DNA from: Variovorax fucosicus
GTDB lineage: Bacteria; Pseudomonadota; Gammaproteobacteria; Burkholderiales; Burkholderiaceae_C
NCBI RefSeq assembly: GCF_030316825.1
Contig: NZ_JASZYU010000005.1
Span: 46,001 to 110,000, forward strand
Direction of reading: 5' to 3'
DNA length: 64,000 nucleotides
Positions 15,775 to 24,231 of this stretch are shown piece by piece. The position numbers and the translations under genes were made by a program. The notes under the pieces were generated by a model. That model was not told the DNA's origin, did not search any database, and saw only the letters and a program-made list of their open reading frames with translations. Each line of letters opens with the position of its first letter. Positions within the stretch are counted from its first letter, which is position 1.

Positions 15775-16718
15775 AGGTACAGCGCCAGCACCTCGACCAC
15801 TTCGCCCTCCCACACCACGGGTATCGCCAACAGCGCCGAGGAGCCGATCGCCGCCGCGGCTGCGGCGGGAGCGCCGGGTTCGGAGGCCGGCCAGTCATTG
15901 ATCACCGGCGCCCCGCCAAGCCAGGCCTTGGCGATCGATCCCGTCGGTGCTGACAAGGGCAGGGTGGCTTCGATGAGCGATGCGCCGCCGTGCAGTTCAC
16001 TGAAGGCGTAGACGCGCCGCAGCACCTCGCCCTGCGCCGCGGGCACCCAGCGCTCGATGCGCCGCGCCAACGGCAACGTCGCACCCGCAAGGAAGGTGAC
16101 GGCATGGCTGTCCTCGAGCCGCGAACCGGCCGGGATTGCCAGGCCCCGCAGAAGGCCGGCGTCGGCCGCTTCCTGCGCACGCAGGAAGCGTGCGGGGGTG
16201 GCCGGCAGATCTTCCAGGAACACGGCTTCGCCGCGCTGCCAGGCCAGCCCGGGCAGGCCCACGCCGCGCGGCAGGTAGGTCTCGTGCGAGGCCGATTCGA
16301 AGGCCTCGGCGTTCGGGCCGAAGGCACCGTCGACGAGCCTCATGTCGCTGGTGATGCGCGCGTCGCGATGCCAGAGCTCGAGACAGCTGGCGGCGCTGGC
16401 CTCGTGGCCGCAGAAGATCACGAGCACCGAAGTGAGGCTGTCGTGCACGAAAAGCGGCAGCGCGACGGCGCAGGTCAGGCCGGCGTCGCGCGCGGCAGAG
16501 ATGCGACGGAAGTTCGAGCCCTCGAACTCGCGCAGCAGGATGGGCCGGCCTTCATGCCAGGCGCGGCCGGGCAGGCCTTCGCCGCGGCCGAAGCACATCT
16601 CCCGGCTGATGGCCGCGAATCGCCTGGCGGAACCGAATGCGCCGCTTCCGAACTCGAGCAGGGAGCCGTCGTCGCTCGGCAACCAGACTTCCGCGGCCTT
16701 GATGAATGTTGAAGTCAT
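15771..16718 (-). CDS. Tandem GAF-domain protein
   Basis: 315 residues built of two GAF-like repeats: FGRGEGLPGRAWHEGRPILL (~residues 45-65) with CAVALPLFVHDSLTSVLVIF, and LPRGVGLPGLAWQRGEAVFL (~145-165) with GLAIPAG. A degenerate third segment (GGAPVINDWPASEPG, LLAIPVVWEGEVVEVLALYL) closes the protein. There is no kinase or output domain, so it would act as a small-molecule sensor or adaptor. ATG 16718 is the first start that keeps only the GAF region. Confidence 0.75.
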   Translation of the reverse strand: MTSTFIKAAEVWLPSDDGSLLEFGSGAFGSARRFAAISREMCFGRGEGLPGRAWHEGRPILLREFEGSNFRRISAARDAGLTCAVALPLFVHDSLTSVLVIFCGHEASAASCLELWHRDARITSDMRLVDGAFGPNAEAFESASHETYLPRGVGLPGLAWQRGEAVFLEDLPATPARFLRAQEAADAGLLRGLAIPAGSRLEDSHAVTFLAGATLPLARRIERWVPAAQGEVLRRVYAFSELHGGASLIEATLPLSAPTGSIAKAWLGGAPVINDWPASEPGAPAAAAAAIGSSALLAIPVVWEGEVVEVLALYL

Positions 16719-16811
16719 GAGGCCGCTTCCATAAACACAGTCCACAGCAAGTTGCACGCCATGGCCGGCCCCATGCCGGCGATGCGTTCGATCCGCGGCT
16801 AGACTGCCCCG

Positions 16812-17198
16812 ATGGAACAGCGCTCCACCCGCCAGCGTGCCGCGATCCGCGGCGTGATCGACGCCGCCGCGCGCCCGTTGCTGCCGGCCGAAATTCTTGA
16901 AGTCGCGCAGCGCGAGGTCGCGGCGCTGGGCATGGCGACGATCTACCGCAACCTCAAGCTGCTGGCCGAGGCCGGCGAGATCGAGGCGGTGGCGCTGCCC
17001 GGCGAGGCGCCGCGCTACGAGTCGACCCGGCACGCGCACCACCACCACTTTCAGTGCCGGGCCTGCCAGCGCGTGTTCGACGTGCACCATTGCCCGGGCG
17101 ATTTCAAGCAGCTTGCGCCGGCCGGCTTCACGGTCGAGCGGCATGAGCTCACGCTGTACGGCACCTGCGCCGATTGCGCGGCCCCCGACAACGGTTAG
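16812..17198 (+). CDS. Fur family metal-responsive regulator
   Basis: 128 residues. Winged-helix DNA-binding part (PAEILEVAQREV, MATIYRNLKLLAEAGEIEAV) then the dimerisation and metal-binding part with HAHHHHFQCRACQRVFDVHHC. CRAC and CADC form a structural zinc site. The class (Zur, PerR or other) cannot be set from sequence alone. Its neighbours are a GAF gene and pldA (four-base tail overlap), giving no metal-transport context. Confidence 0.9.
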   Translation: MEQRSTRQRAAIRGVIDAAARPLLPAEILEVAQREVAALGMATIYRNLKLLAEAGEIEAVALPGEAPRYESTRHAHHHHFQCRACQRVFDVHHCPGDFKQLAPAGFTVERHELTLYGTCADCAAPDNG

Positions 17199-18343
17199 AA
17201 GTCGACCAGGCTCAGGCCGACGCTCAGCACCGTGCGCTTGCGGTTGTAGTCGGCCAGCGTGTCGCCGTAGCCATGGAACAGTTGCGTGTGGAAGCGCAGG
17301 TTGCTCTTGGCCGAGTCGCCGATCGCTTTCAGCCATTCGAGCCGGATCGAGCCGCGCCCGTCGCTGCGCAGGTTGTTGCGCAGCGTGGCGGAGAGCGTGT
17401 TGTCGCGGTTGATGTTCCAGCGGCCGGTCAGTTCGGCGCGGCCGATGAAGTTGGCGATGTCGGGGTTGTCGTCGCTGTCTGCGCTTTCCTTGATGCGTTT
17501 CCAGATCTTTGCGCTCACCTGGAAGCTGTCGTCCAGCTCCATGCCGGCCATCAGGTAGTAGCGGTTCCAGCTGCGCGAGTAGGGCAGGCTCTGGCCGTTC
17601 GACTGGTGCACCAGCCCGAGGCCGGCATAGCGCCAGCGCCAGCCGCCCGGCAGCGTGATGTTGGTCGGGTAGACATACATCAGCTCGGGCTCATGGTCGG
17701 TGGTGCGGAACGGCCGCGAGATCGCGCCGTTGAAGAGCTGCCAGGTCGATTGCTGCGAGTAGCCGAACCAGAGCGAGTCTTTCTTCGACGGGTCGTCCTG
17801 CGTCAGCAGCCCCTGCGCGATCTTGGTTCGCACCGACAGGCCGATGCGCATCTCGTTGGCCTGGTACGCCGTCGCGGTGCCGGTGTGGCCGGCTGCCGGC
17901 GAGGTCGGCACCTGCGGCTTGTCGGTGGCTGTCGAGAACGCCACGTTGAGCGGCCGGTAGCCGCGGAAGGTGAAAGTGCCGCAGTCGCTGCCGTTCTCCA
18001 GTTCCCAGAAGCGCGAGAGCGTCGAGTACTGGAGGTCGCGGCAGCCTTCGTCGGTGCCGACCGATACCACTCGCGTGGCCGGCACGCTCGCGTCGACCGG
18101 TGGTGCCGGCTGCGTGGCCGCCAGAACCGGCGGCGCTGCCGGCACCGAAGCCGAGGGCAGCGTCTGTTGCTGGGCCCAGCGGTCGAAGCAGGCAAGGCGG
18201 GCGTCCTTGTTGTTGCCCAGGCGCTGGCATTGCTGCCAGGTGAGTTGCGAGTCGGCCAGCGGACTCGGCGGACGTTCGGTCGCCTGGGCGTGAGCCGCGC
18301 CGGCGCCAAGGGTCGCCAGCAAGGCAAAAAGGGGCTTGTTCAT
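17195..18343 (-). CDS. pldA: Outer-membrane phospholipase A (OMPLA)
   Basis: 382 residues. A signal peptide (MNKPLFALLATLGAGAAHAQ) and a ~110-residue lead with WQQCQRLGNNKDARLACFDRWAQQ precede the OMPLA barrel. The catalytic His-Ser site is GLVHQSNGQS, followed by SRSWNRYY; the final strand ends in Phe (SVGLSLVDF), the usual outer-membrane barrel signal. It hydrolyses acyl ester bonds of phospholipids in the outer membrane when dimerised with calcium. Its ATG overlaps the stop of the upstream 155-residue gene by ATGA. Confidence 0.92.
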   Translation of the reverse strand: MNKPLFALLATLGAGAAHAQATERPPSPLADSQLTWQQCQRLGNNKDARLACFDRWAQQQTLPSASVPAAPPVLAATQPAPPVDASVPATRVVSVGTDEGCRDLQYSTLSRFWELENGSDCGTFTFRGYRPLNVAFSTATDKPQVPTSPAAGHTGTATAYQANEMRIGLSVRTKIAQGLLTQDDPSKKDSLWFGYSQQSTWQLFNGAISRPFRTTDHEPELMYVYPTNITLPGGWRWRYAGLGLVHQSNGQSLPYSRSWNRYYLMAGMELDDSFQVSAKIWKRIKESADSDDNPDIANFIGRAELTGRWNINRDNTLSATLRNNLRSDGRGSIRLEWLKAIGDSAKSNLRFHTQLFHGYGDTLADYNRKRTVLSVGLSLVDF

Positions 18344-18807
18344 GGTTTGACCTTGGATCCGTTGGTGTTGTCGTCGCTGCTGCCGTTGCCTGATGCCATC
18401 TTGCGCAGCACGAAGTGCGCCGTGCGCTCGTCGGCGGCCTGGCGCCAGGTGCCTTCGAACACCCTTCCGCAGGAGCCGGGCTGCATTGCGCCCGACCAGG
18501 TTGCGCTGATGGCCCGCCCGTCTTGCGACTCGTCGATGGTCAGCAGTCCCTCGTCGTCGATATCGCCGGCCAGTTCGGCCGTCGCGCCGCCGCGCGTGAT
18601 GCGACCGCGCACGCCCTCATAGTCAGGGTGCCGCGCCAGCTGGACCATGGCCACACCGGGGATGCCGTCGAAACGCGCTTCCCAGCTGCCGAACAATGCC
18701 ACGAGCGGGAGTGCCTGCGCGTCGGACGGGCACTCGACCTGCGCCGCTGCGCCCGTCCATTGAATGCACGCCGCCAGCACGACGGCCGCGATGCGCCACG
18801 GCCTCAT
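18340..18807 (-). CDS. Secreted protein of unknown function between rep and pldA
   Basis: 155 residues: signal peptide (MRPWRIAAVVLAACIQWTGAAAQ), then a mature domain with two Cys (VECPSD; PGSCGRVFEGTW) and beta-type repeats (GSWEARFDGIPGVAMVQLARHP, read in part). No family recognised. Its start overlaps rep by ATGA and its stop overlaps the pldA start by ATGA, so the three are one translationally coupled unit. Periplasmic or envelope role likely. Confidence 0.75.
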   Translation of the reverse strand: MRPWRIAAVVLAACIQWTGAAAQVECPSDAQALPLVALFGSWEARFDGIPGVAMVQLARHPDYEGVRGRITRGGATAELAGDIDDEGLLTIDESQDGRAISATWSGAMQPGSCGRVFEGTWRQAADERTAHFVLRKMASGNGSSDDNTNGSKVKP

Positions 18808-20915
18808 GGGGCGCCAGCCGCCGCTGCAGCAGCAGCGGTCGCAGTGTCGGCCGCGCGCTTGGCGAACTCGGCGCGAAGGGCCTTGAGTTTTTCACGCGGG
18901 TCTTCTTTCGCGGTGGTCTTGTCGAGCGCCATCTCGGCGATGAAGCGGCTCGGTATGCCGGCGATCATGTCGCGGCCCTTCTTGCGCTTTTTGGTCCAGC
19001 TCACGGCCAGGCTGCGTTGCGCGCGCGTGATGCCCACGTACATGAGGCGGCGCTCCTCCTGCAGCCGCGCCAGCGTGTCGTCGCTGATCTTTTCCTGCCG
19101 GCCGTTGTCGTCGTCGAGCTTGAACGGCAGCAGCCCCTCGGTCACGCCGACCAGCATCACGTGCGGCCACTCGAGGCCCTTGGCCGCGTGCAGCGTGGAG
19201 AGCGTGACCACGTTCTGATCCTGCTCGCGCTCGCTGATGGTCGACAGCAGCGAGATGGTCTGCGCCACTTCGAGCAGGCTCTTGCGCTCGCTCACCACCG
19301 TCGCGCCCGAGGTGTCGTCGATGGTGCCGCCGGCGCGTTGCGACATCCAGTCGCAGAACTCCATCACGTTGGTCCAGCGTGCGGCCGCGACCTGCTCGCT
19401 GTCCTCGCCGTCGTAGAGGTGCTTCTCGTAGTCGATCTCTTTCAGCCACTCGGCCATGAACGCGCGCGAGTCCTCGGCGCCGAAGGTCTGGCGCGCCTTG
19501 TATTCGAGCTCGTTGATGTAGCGGCCGAATTCGTGCAGACCTTCGAGCGAGCGCTTGGCCATCACGCTCGGCAGCGACGGACTGAACAGCGCCTCGAACA
19601 GGCTCAGCTTGTATTGCGTGGCGAACACGCCGAGGCTCTGCAGCGTCTGGTGGCCGATGCCGCGCTTGGGCGTGGTCACCGCGCGCAGGAAGGCCGGGTC
19701 GTCGTCGGTGTTGACCCACAGGCGAAACCAGCCGCACAGGTCCTTGATCTCGGCGCGGTCGAAGAAGCTCTGGCCGCCCGACACCTTGTACGGAATCTGC
19801 GCCTTGCGCAGCGCCTGCTCGAACACGCGCGCCTGGTGGTTGGCGCGGTAGAGCACGGCGAAGTTGCGCCACTCCTGGCTCTGCGTGCCTTGCGAGCTTT
19901 GCGTGATCGTCTCGCCCGCGCGCAGGCTCTGGATGCGCGCCACGGTGCGTTCGGCCTCGTGCGCCTCGCTGTCGGCATCGACCACGCGCACCGGTTCGCC
20001 TTCGCCCAGTTCGCTGAACAGCGTCTTCGGGAACAGCTTGGGGTTCGGGCCGATCACGTTGTTGGCCGCGCGCAGGATCGCACTGGTGCTGCGATAGTTC
20101 TGCTCCAGCTTGATGACCTTGAGCGTCGGGTAGTCGATCGGCAGCTTCTTGAGGTTGTCGAGCGTCGCGCCGCGCCAGCCGTAGATCGACTGGTCGTCGT
20201 CGCCCACCGCGGTGAAGTGGCCGCGCGTGCCGACCAGCGCCTTCAGCACCTCGTACTGCGTCGCGTTGGTGTCCTGGTATTCGTCGACCAGCACATGGCC
20301 GAGCGCGGCCTGCCACTTGGCGCGAACCTCGTCATGCTGCTGCAGCAGCTTGAGCGGCATGCCGATCAGGTCGTCGAAGTCCACGCTCTGGTAGGCGGCC
20401 AGGCGCTCCTCGTAGCGGCCCATGATCTTCGCGATCACGCGTTCGTTGTCGTCGGCAGCGAGCGCCTCGGCCTGCGCGGCGTTCAGGCCCATGTTCTTCC
20501 ACTTGCTGATCGTCCACTGCCAGATGCGTGCGGTTGCCGCATCGGTGGTGCCACCGGCGTCCTTCAGGATCTTCGTCGCGTCGTCGCTGTCGAGGATGCT
20601 GAACTGCGGCTTGAGCCCCAGCACCGCACCGTCTTCGCGCATCATGCGCACGCCCAGGGCGTGGAAAGTGCAGACCACCACGTGCTTCGCCTCGCGCCCG
20701 ATCAGTCCCTTGGCGCGCTCGCGCATCTCGGCGGCGGCCTTGTTGGTGAAGGTGATGGCGGCAATGCGTTTCGGCGCCATGCCGGACTCGATCAGGCGGC
20801 CGATCTTGTGCGTGATCACGCGCGTCTTGCCCGAGCCGGCACCCGCGAGCACGAGGCAGGGGCCATGCAGGTAGTTGACGGCTTCCTGCTGGGCGAGATT
20901 GAGACCGGAAGACAT
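18804..20915 (-). CDS. rep: UvrD/Rep-type superfamily 1 DNA helicase
   Basis: 703 residues. SF1A motifs in order: Q-motif LNLAQQEAV, motif I AGAGSGKTR, Ia AAITFTNKAAAEM, motif II VLVDEYQDTN, motif III GDDDQSIYGWRGA, motif IV LEQNYRS, V TLHAAKGLEWPHV, VI EERRLMYVGITRAQ. Length and the N-terminus fit Rep better than UvrD. It unwinds DNA 3' to 5' and helps restart forks and clear proteins from DNA. The C-terminal tail ends in an Ala run. First gene of the coupled rep-hypothetical-pldA unit, an unusual pairing of DNA and envelope functions. Confidence 0.92.
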   Translation of the reverse strand: MSSGLNLAQQEAVNYLHGPCLVLAGAGSGKTRVITHKIGRLIESGMAPKRIAAITFTNKAAAEMRERAKGLIGREAKHVVVCTFHALGVRMMREDGAVLGLKPQFSILDSDDATKILKDAGGTTDAATARIWQWTISKWKNMGLNAAQAEALAADDNERVIAKIMGRYEERLAAYQSVDFDDLIGMPLKLLQQHDEVRAKWQAALGHVLVDEYQDTNATQYEVLKALVGTRGHFTAVGDDDQSIYGWRGATLDNLKKLPIDYPTLKVIKLEQNYRSTSAILRAANNVIGPNPKLFPKTLFSELGEGEPVRVVDADSEAHEAERTVARIQSLRAGETITQSSQGTQSQEWRNFAVLYRANHQARVFEQALRKAQIPYKVSGGQSFFDRAEIKDLCGWFRLWVNTDDDPAFLRAVTTPKRGIGHQTLQSLGVFATQYKLSLFEALFSPSLPSVMAKRSLEGLHEFGRYINELEYKARQTFGAEDSRAFMAEWLKEIDYEKHLYDGEDSEQVAAARWTNVMEFCDWMSQRAGGTIDDTSGATVVSERKSLLEVAQTISLLSTISEREQDQNVVTLSTLHAAKGLEWPHVMLVGVTEGLLPFKLDDDNGRQEKISDDTLARLQEERRLMYVGITRAQRSLAVSWTKKRKKGRDMIAGIPSRFIAEMALDKTTAKEDPREKLKALRAEFAKRAADTATAAAAAAAGAP

Positions 20916-21020
20916 GCGGGCGGGGGAGACGTGACCAGACGGAAGGCGCGCAATGATACTGGCCTCACCTGCCGCAGCCCCGTTACATCCTGTGCCACGC
21001 AGTTGCGCGGCCTGCCCGGT

Positions 21021-21257
21021 TCACCCATCCTTGCCGGATCGCGGGGGAGTGGAATCGCCGTGGGTCGACAGCGCCCGGGCGATCGCGCGTTCGGTGCCGC
21101 ACGCGGCGCAGCGCAGGGCCGGGCCACGCGTCATGGTTTGGCAGAAGTTGCAGACGTACAGCTCGGAGGCATTGCTTCGCCACAGCAGGTAGAGCAGGTC
21201 GCCCAACTGGCCGTAAGCCGGCATCGCACCCGAATGGATTCCAGAAGCGCGGATCAT
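21021..21257 (-). CDS. Small zinc-ribbon protein
   Basis: 78 residues. YVCNFCQTMTRGPALRCAACGTER is best read as two CxxC pairs (CNFC, CAAC), a zinc ribbon. It is preceded by YGQLGDLLYLLWRSNASELY, which matches the N-terminus of the upstream small gene (RQLGRLCDLYMRSNRALVHV). ATG 21257 overlaps that gene's stop by ATGA. Role unknown; no such gene name is known to me. Confidence 0.6.
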   Translation of the reverse strand: MIRASGIHSGAMPAYGQLGDLLYLLWRSNASELYVCNFCQTMTRGPALRCAACGTERAIARALSTHGDSTPPRSGKDG

Positions 21258-21541
21258 CGCGATCCTCCCGCGTCGGGGGCTCGACCCGCGCGCTCGACCA
21301 GCGCTGCGGCGGCCGCCATTGCGCATCGGAGGTACGCTTCCTTGGCCCTGGCTTCGGCGGCGCTCAGGAGTTCCAGCATTTCGAGGTCGGCGTCCGACGG
21401 CCCGGCTGGCCCGCCGCACATGTGGTCTCCGAGTGCCTCGATATACGCCTGCCGGACATGCACCAGCGCGCGGTTGCTGCGCATGTAGAGGTCGCACAGG
21501 CGACCAAGCTGACGGTCGGGTGAGGGATTCGGCTCAGGCAC
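21254..21541 (-). CDS. Small helical protein, paralogue of the adjacent zinc ribbon
   Basis: 95 residues from GTG 21541. The first 30 residues (RQLGRLCDLYMRSNRALVHV) share QLG-x-L-x(2,3)-LY/LL-x-RSN-x5-V with the downstream zinc-ribbon protein, but the cysteine pairs are missing; the rest is helical and Ala-rich (LLSAAEARAKEAYLR). It begins two bases after the 81-residue gene and overlaps the next by ATGA, forming a three-gene unit. No function known. Confidence 0.55.
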   Translation of the reverse strand: MPEPNPSPDRQLGRLCDLYMRSNRALVHVRQAYIEALGDHMCGGPAGPSDADLEMLELLSAAEARAKEAYLRCAMAAAAALVERAGRAPDAGGSR

Positions 21542-21543
21542 GG

Positions 21544-21789
21544 TCAGCTACCCGATACGATGAAATCGAGGAACTTGTAGCCGCTTCCCGGCAACGGCTG
21601 AAGCTCCTCGATGATGGTTTTGCTGCGTTGAACCGCATACAGGATTTCGGTTCCGGCAAGGCCGGGCTCGTGCTGGCGAGCCCACCACGCCGCCGGTGCA
21701 AGGCCGATCAGACGAGCCGCCGCCGCCAGCTTGGCTGACACGCACAGCAACGCTGCCACGGCCGCCCCTGGAACAAGCATTCGGGTCAT
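21544..21789 (-). CDS. Small exported or membrane-anchored protein
   Basis: 81 residues: a hydrophobic N-terminus (MTRMLVPGAAVAALLCVSAK) then a polar region (TEILYAVQRSKTIIEELQPL). ATG 21789 has GGAG five bases upstream. First of three closely packed small - strand genes. No family recognised. Confidence 0.5.
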   Translation of the reverse strand: MTRMLVPGAAVAALLCVSAKLAAAARLIGLAPAAWWARQHEPGLAGTEILYAVQRSKTIIEELQPLPGSGYKFLDFIVSGS

Positions 21790-21991
21790 GTTTTCTCCAA
21801 ATGTGAAAGATTCCCATTGATGCTTAAGTTCTCGTATATTTCCGATGGCGTGCTTGTAAGACAGGTGCTTGACCTCTTGCCCTGCAGGCCGCTGTTGCTG
21901 GCTGCGGGCGGATGGCCCGGCGATACTTGCGACGCGGGGCCGGCCGCGAGCGCCGGCTTCAACACCGAACAAGGAGCCTTGCGCACACCCC

Positions 21992-22828
21992 ATGGAAAAC
22001 CGCCTCGGCTGGGCACTTGCCGCCTGCGCCCGCATCATGCGGCCGGTGGTGAGGCTCGCTCTGGCCATGGGCGTGCAACATTCGCACCTGGAGAGCGCGC
22101 TGCGCGACCTGCTGCTCGACGAAGCGCGGCGTTCGTGGCGCAACGCAGGCATCGAGCCCAACATCAGCCAGCTCTCTGTCACCACCGGGCTGAGCCGCAA
22201 GGCCGTGACGGCCCGGGTGCGCGAGTCGAGCGACACGCTGTCGCACACCGAAACATCCGCCGCAGCGAAAACGCTCACTTTGTGGCTGCAGATGCTCGCC
22301 GACAACCCGAAGCACCGGTTGCTGCCGGTCGCTGCTGAGGGCAGCACCCTGTCATTCGAGGCAGTGGCGCGGCAGGCCAGCCGCGGCAATGTGCATCACC
22401 GGGCCATCCTCGACGAACTGGTGCGGCTGCAGATGGCCACCGAGCAGGACGGCCGTGCCGAGTTGAAGGCAACGGGTTTCGTGCCCGTGGGCGATCTGCA
22501 GGCCATGCTGGCCTTCCTCGGTGACAACGCCCGGGACCATGTGCTCGCGGGCGTCGCGAACATCCTTGGCGATGAGCCGCGCATGCTGGAGCGCGCGGTG
22601 TTTGCCAAGGGGCTCAGTGCGCAGGCCTGCGAGCGGATTCAGCAATTGGTTCGCCAACGCTGGGACGCGCTGCACCATGAGCTGACGCACGAACTGGCTG
22701 CGGCAGTCGATGAAGCCGACGGCAACGGTTCGGCCCGCATGCGGGTGGGCGTCTACAGCTATTTCGAGGACAGCGCCCCGGCTTCGCGCGAGCCCTCTGC
22801 ACCTACTACGCTGAAAGGCGGCATATGA
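21992..22828 (+). CDS. DUF6502 family protein
   Basis: 278 residues. MENRLGWALAACARIMRPVVRLAL and QHSHLESALRDLLLDEARR with NISQLSVTTGLSRKAVTARV form an N-terminal helix-turn-helix-like region, matching the family I know as DUF6502. Activity unknown; a DNA-binding role is plausible. It overlaps the DUF5666 gene by ATGA; the two families are often paired, so they probably act together. ATG 21992 fits the family N-terminus; AAGGAG lies rather far upstream. Confidence 0.75.
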   Translation: MENRLGWALAACARIMRPVVRLALAMGVQHSHLESALRDLLLDEARRSWRNAGIEPNISQLSVTTGLSRKAVTARVRESSDTLSHTETSAAAKTLTLWLQMLADNPKHRLLPVAAEGSTLSFEAVARQASRGNVHHRAILDELVRLQMATEQDGRAELKATGFVPVGDLQAMLAFLGDNARDHVLAGVANILGDEPRMLERAVFAKGLSAQACERIQQLVRQRWDALHHELTHELAAAVDEADGNGSARMRVGVYSYFEDSAPASREPSAPTTLKGGI

Positions 22829-24195
22829 CGCTCAAGATTTTGCGCGGCAGCCTGGTCGCCCTCTCGGCCGCGCTGCTGTTGGCTTGTGGTGGCGGTGACG
22901 GTGGGGGTGGGGCCGGAGGCGGAGTCGGTGGCGCCGGTGGATCAGCGGCGTTCGGTACGGCCGGCGAGGCTTCGGGCTTCGGCGTGAACGGCGGCAGTGG
23001 CGGCGGTGGCGGTGGCGGCAATGCAGGCGACGGCTCAGCGTCCACGGGCGGCGCGGGTTCCACGACAACCGCCGCTACCGGCGGTGGCGACGACTCGGGC
23101 GTCGGCTCCGGTGGCACCGGCGTGAGCACGGCGGACGCGGTCGGAATCGGCGCTGTTGACGGGCTGGGCAGCATCATCGTCAACGGGTTGCGCTACAACA
23201 CCGACAGCGCCAGCCTGAGCATCGAAGACGCGCCGGCCCTGCAGATCGGAATGACGGCCCGGGTGACTGGGCCGGTCGGCCTGGACTTCACCACCGGCGT
23301 CGCAACGCAGGTCGCCTCGGCGGCCGACCTGCGCGGCCCGATGCTTTCTGCCGACACTGCGGCGGGCCGTTTCGTGGTGTGGGGCACCACGGTGACCACC
23401 GACGCGGGCACGGTCTGGGCCGACGCGCCCGGTCTTGCGGCGATTCCACCGGGCGCCACGCTGCAGGTGTGGGGACTGCCGGCCGAGCCGGGCGTGCTGC
23501 GCGCGACACGCGTGGAGCAGCGCGCGTCGGCCGCACCCATCGTGACCGGCACCGTCCAGAACCTCGACACCACGCTTCGCACCTTCACGCTGGGTGGCCT
23601 GACCGTGAACTACGGGCTGGCCGTGCTGGGCAATGCCTTCGACGCGGCGCCACTGGCCAATGGCGCGATCGTCCGCGTGCGCGCCAGCGTTGCGGCCTTG
23701 CCGGGCCCGCTGGTGGCCAGCCTGGTGCAGCCGTGGTACCCCGTTCCCGCCACTACGGGCGTGGCGGTCCAACTGGGCGGCATAGTCAGTAGCTACGCTG
23801 GTTCGGGTTCCTTCCGCGTGTTCGGAACAACCGTCGATGCTTCTTCGGCGCAGATCACCGGCGGCCCCGCCGGCTCGCTCGGCAATGGCGTCAGAGTGGA
23901 AGTCGCGGGGACCATGGCCAACGGGGTGCTCAAGGCCTCGAAGCTCAAGCTGCGGCACGTTCCGGGCACCGGCGGCCCTGCTGCATTCACGCTCATCGGC
24001 ACGGTGGGCAATTTCGTCTCGCCCGCGAGCTTCCGGGTGCGGGGACAACCGGTGGACGCGAGCGGCGCGAGCGGCGTGACCGTCGTGTTCAGCAACGGCA
24101 CGGCTGCGAACCTGGGCAATGGTGTGGCCGTGACGGTGTCGGGCTCGCAGATCGCCGACGGGAGGCTGATCGCGGAGCAAGTCGTTTTTCGCTGA
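22825..24195 (+). CDS. DUF5666 repeat lipoprotein
   Basis: 456 residues. The lipobox LLLAC at the end of the signal peptide predicts a lipoprotein. A glycine-rich linker (residues ~24-75, many GGG runs) leads to 4-5 DUF5666 beta-barrel repeats; signatures include GIGAVDGLGSIIVNGLRY, IVTGTVQNLDTTLRTFTLGG and GNGVRVEVAG. Probably surface or outer-membrane attached. ATGA overlap with the DUF6502 gene indicates coupled translation. The glycine-rich part gives strong low-complexity DNA at 22,890-23,100. Confidence 0.85.
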   Translation: MTLKILRGSLVALSAALLLACGGGDGGGGAGGGVGGAGGSAAFGTAGEASGFGVNGGSGGGGGGGNAGDGSASTGGAGSTTTAATGGGDDSGVGSGGTGVSTADAVGIGAVDGLGSIIVNGLRYNTDSASLSIEDAPALQIGMTARVTGPVGLDFTTGVATQVASAADLRGPMLSADTAAGRFVVWGTTVTTDAGTVWADAPGLAAIPPGATLQVWGLPAEPGVLRATRVEQRASAAPIVTGTVQNLDTTLRTFTLGGLTVNYGLAVLGNAFDAAPLANGAIVRVRASVAALPGPLVASLVQPWYPVPATTGVAVQLGGIVSSYAGSGSFRVFGTTVDASSAQITGGPAGSLGNGVRVEVAGTMANGVLKASKLKLRHVPGTGGPAAFTLIGTVGNFVSPASFRVRGQPVDASGASGVTVVFSNGTAANLGNGVAVTVSGSQIADGRLIAEQVVFR

Positions 24196-24231
24196 TCGCG
24201 GCCGCGGGGTGACGCGCACCGCGCCGTGACA

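Noticed and set aside
18696..21488. A 930-codon open frame on the + strand opposite rep
   Set aside because: It mirrors the rep gene on the other strand; its translation is Ala/Arg/Leu/Gly-rich without motifs, while the - strand frame has every SF1 helicase motif.
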